Below, piece after piece: positions 5,051 through 6,475 of a stretch of 6,475 bases of DNA (position 1 is the first letter of the stretch; every line of letters begins with the position of its first letter). The position numbers and the translations under genes are program-made. The stretch comes from Coriobacteriaceae bacterium (GTDB taxonomy: Bacteria; Actinomycetota; Coriobacteriia; Anaerosomatales; SLCP01). The stretch spans positions 1-6,475 of the forward strand of contig PWVH01000034.1 of assembly GCA_003563465.1 (NCBI GenBank), in the 5' to 3' direction. The notes beneath the pieces were generated by a model. That model saw only the letters and a list, made by a program, of their open reading frames with translations, did not search any database and had not been told where the DNA came from.

Positions 5051-6475
5051 ATGGCTTCCGAGGCGCCGCGCGATAAAGACGACGCTGCCAAAGGCACCCC
5101 CGCCGAGCGCGCCGCCGCCGCCGAGCACACCGCCGCCGAGGAGCGCGCCGAGGCTTTGCGCCGCGAGATCGCGCATCACGACTACCGCTACTACGCCCTC
5201 GACGCGCCCGAGATCTCCGACGACGCCTACGACGCGCTCGTGCGCGAACTGCGCGAGATCGAGGAACGCTGGCCGGATCTCGTGACGCCCGACTCGCCGA
5301 CCCAGCGCATCGGAGCGCCACCGAGTGCGCAGTTCGCGCCGGTCGCGCACTCGCAGCGGATGTACTCGCTCGACAACGCGATGGACCTCGGCGAGCTAGA
5401 TGCGTGGTTGCGGCGAGTGCGCGACGCCGTCGGCGAACGCGAATGCGCCTTCATCTGCGAACTGAAGATCGACGGCTCCTCGCTCGCGCTCGTCTACGAG
5501 GAAGGCGTGCTTACACGCGCTGCGACCCGGGGCGACGGACGCACCGGAGAAGATGTCACCGTAAACGTTCGCACCATCCGCGACGTTCCGTTGCGGTTGC
5601 GAGAGGAGGCGGCCTCCTCCGGGCCGCTGCCGTTACCGATCGAGGTTCGGGGCGAGGTCTACATGCCCAAAGCGAGCTTCGAGCGTCTGAACGAAGCGAA
5701 CATAGAGGCAGAAGTAGCACCCTTTGCCAACCCGCGAAACGCCGCCGCGGGCTCTGTCCGTCAGAAGGATCCAGCAGTGACTGCTTCGCGAGACCTCGCG
5801 ACGTTCATGTACCAGGTTCTCGATCCGCGGCGCCTGGGCCTGGCCCGACAGAGCGAAGCGCTCGATTGGCTGAAAGCCGCGGGCTTTCGCGTGAATCCTG
5901 ACGTTGTGACGTGCGCTTCGGCGCAAGAGGTCCGCGACTTATGCGCCTCGGCCGTAAACAGACGCAACGAGCTGCCCTACGAGATCGACGGCGTGGTGGT
6001 CAAGCTGGACTCCTTTGCACTGCAGGACGAGCTCGGCTACACCAGCAAGGCGCCGAGATGGGCGATTGCGTTCAAGTTCCCGCCCGAGGAGAAGACCACC
6101 GTACTGCGCAACATACGCGTGCAGGTCGGTCGAACCGGCGCGCTCACACCGCTTGCTGAGTTCGATCCGGTCAGCGTTGCCGGCTCGACCATCGCGCGAG
6201 CCACGCTGCACAACGCAGACGAGGTTCGTCGCAAAGACGTGCGCGTAGGCGACACGATCGTGGTTCGCAAGGCTGGCGATGTGATTCCCGAGGTGGTGGG
6301 CCCTGTCCTCGGCATGCGGCCTGAGGATGCCGAGGAGTGGCGGATGCCCGAGGAGTGTCCGTCATGCGGCGGGCCGGTATGGCGGCCCGAGGACGAGGCC
6401 GTTGCGCGCTGCACGAACGTGGGGTGTCCCGCGCAGCGGTTGGAAAGGCTCGAACACTGGGCGAGCCGTGGGGCG
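5051..6475 (+). CDS. ligA: NAD-dependent DNA ligase (3' end outside the window)
   Basis: Seals nicks in replication and repair using NAD+ as adenylate donor. The first 475 codons are present, open to the right edge without a stop. Order: Ala-rich N-terminal extension (1-27), domain Ia with HHDYRYY and DAPEISDDAYD (NMN/NAD binding), adenylation motif CELKIDG with nucleophile K139, ATRGDGRTGEDVT, EVRGEVYM, NPRNAAAGSVRQ, EIDGVVVK (311-318), AFKFP (K342), the OB fold (VQVGRTGALTPLAEF, ATLHN, GDTIVVRKAGDVIPE), and the four-cysteine zinc finger C436, C439, C454, C459. It stops at HWASRG, where the helix-hairpin-helix region starts; HhH and BRCT domains should lie beyond. All adenylation residues are intact. 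K139 lies about 24 residues later than the equivalent lysine in E. coli LigA (K115), because of the N-terminal extension. ATG 5051 is the only plausible start; a TTG at 5156 would remove part of domain Ia. The possible ribosome site GAAGAG (5034-5039) lies within the preceding gene's end. Confidence 0.98.
   Translation, partial: MASEAPRDKDDAAKGTPAERAAAAEHTAAEERAEALRREIAHHDYRYYALDAPEISDDAYDALVRELREIEERWPDLVTPDSPTQRIGAPPSAQFAPVAHSQRMYSLDNAMDLGELDAWLRRVRDAVGERECAFICELKIDGSSLALVYEEGVLTRAATRGDGRTGEDVTVNVRTIRDVPLRLREEAASSGPLPLPIEVRGEVYMPKASFERLNEANIEAEVAPFANPRNAAAGSVRQKDPAVTASRDLATFMYQVLDPRRLGLARQSEALDWLKAAGFRVNPDVVTCASAQEVRDLCASAVNRRNELPYEIDGVVVKLDSFALQDELGYTSKAPRWAIAFKFPPEEKTTVLRNIRVQVGRTGALTPLAEFDPVSVAGSTIARATLHNADEVRRKDVRVGDTIVVRKAGDVIPEVVGPVLGMRPEDAEEWRMPEECPSCGGPVWRPEDEAVARCTNVGCPAQRLERLEHWASRGA

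Noticed and set aside
4731..5321. Minus-strand open frame of 196 codons opposite DUF2469 and ligA
   Set aside because: Long runs of Arg and Ala from GCC/CGC repeats in the ligA 5' end; no family features.

Overview
This is a GC-rich bacterial chromosomal window whose gene content points to an actinobacterium. The strongest taxonomic hint is the ~97-residue protein at 4749-5042, which reads as a member of DUF2469, a family I know essentially from Actinomycetota. The diguanylate cyclase and the UPF0280 protein would suit an anaerobic or environmental lineage such as the Coriobacteriia side of the phylum, but that is a guess. No RNA genes, insertion sequences, prophage genes or CRISPR arrays were seen.

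Left edge to 171: no supported gene. It holds two diverged ~37-nt direct repeats, then a perfect tandem 10-nt repeat, then an extended -10 promoter-like element, then a good Shine-Dalgarno. 172-2680: a two-gene rightward operon, dihydrolipoyl dehydrogenase (lpdA) and lipoyl synthase (lipA), separated by 16 nt. LipA makes the lipoyl cofactor and Lpd re-oxidises it on 2-oxoacid dehydrogenase or glycine-cleavage complexes. LipA carries an unusual in-frame array of eight 15-nt units inside its catalytic domain.

2681-2720: a short convergent gap with a weak hairpin. 2721-3797, leftward: a diguanylate cyclase with a complete GGDEF catalytic site and c-di-GMP inhibitory site, preceded by an all-helical N-terminal domain that resembles a ferritin/rubrerythrin-like four-helix fold. 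3798-3897: a divergent 100-nt intergenic region with a 14-bp inverted repeat and a -10-like TATACT.

3898-6475, rightward: a probable three-gene operon, a UPF0280 (ApbE-related) protein, the DUF2469 protein, and NAD-dependent DNA ligase (ligA), which is cut by the right edge just after its zinc finger. Gaps are 32 and 8 nt. The linkage of DUF2469 to ligA is suggestive because DUF2469 usually neighbours ribonuclease HII in actinobacteria.

Most of the window is ordinary housekeeping. The items worth a second look are the LipA pentapeptide array, the ferritin-like/GGDEF sensor architecture and its divergent control region, the repeat block with the lpdA promoter, and the DUF2469-ligA pairing.
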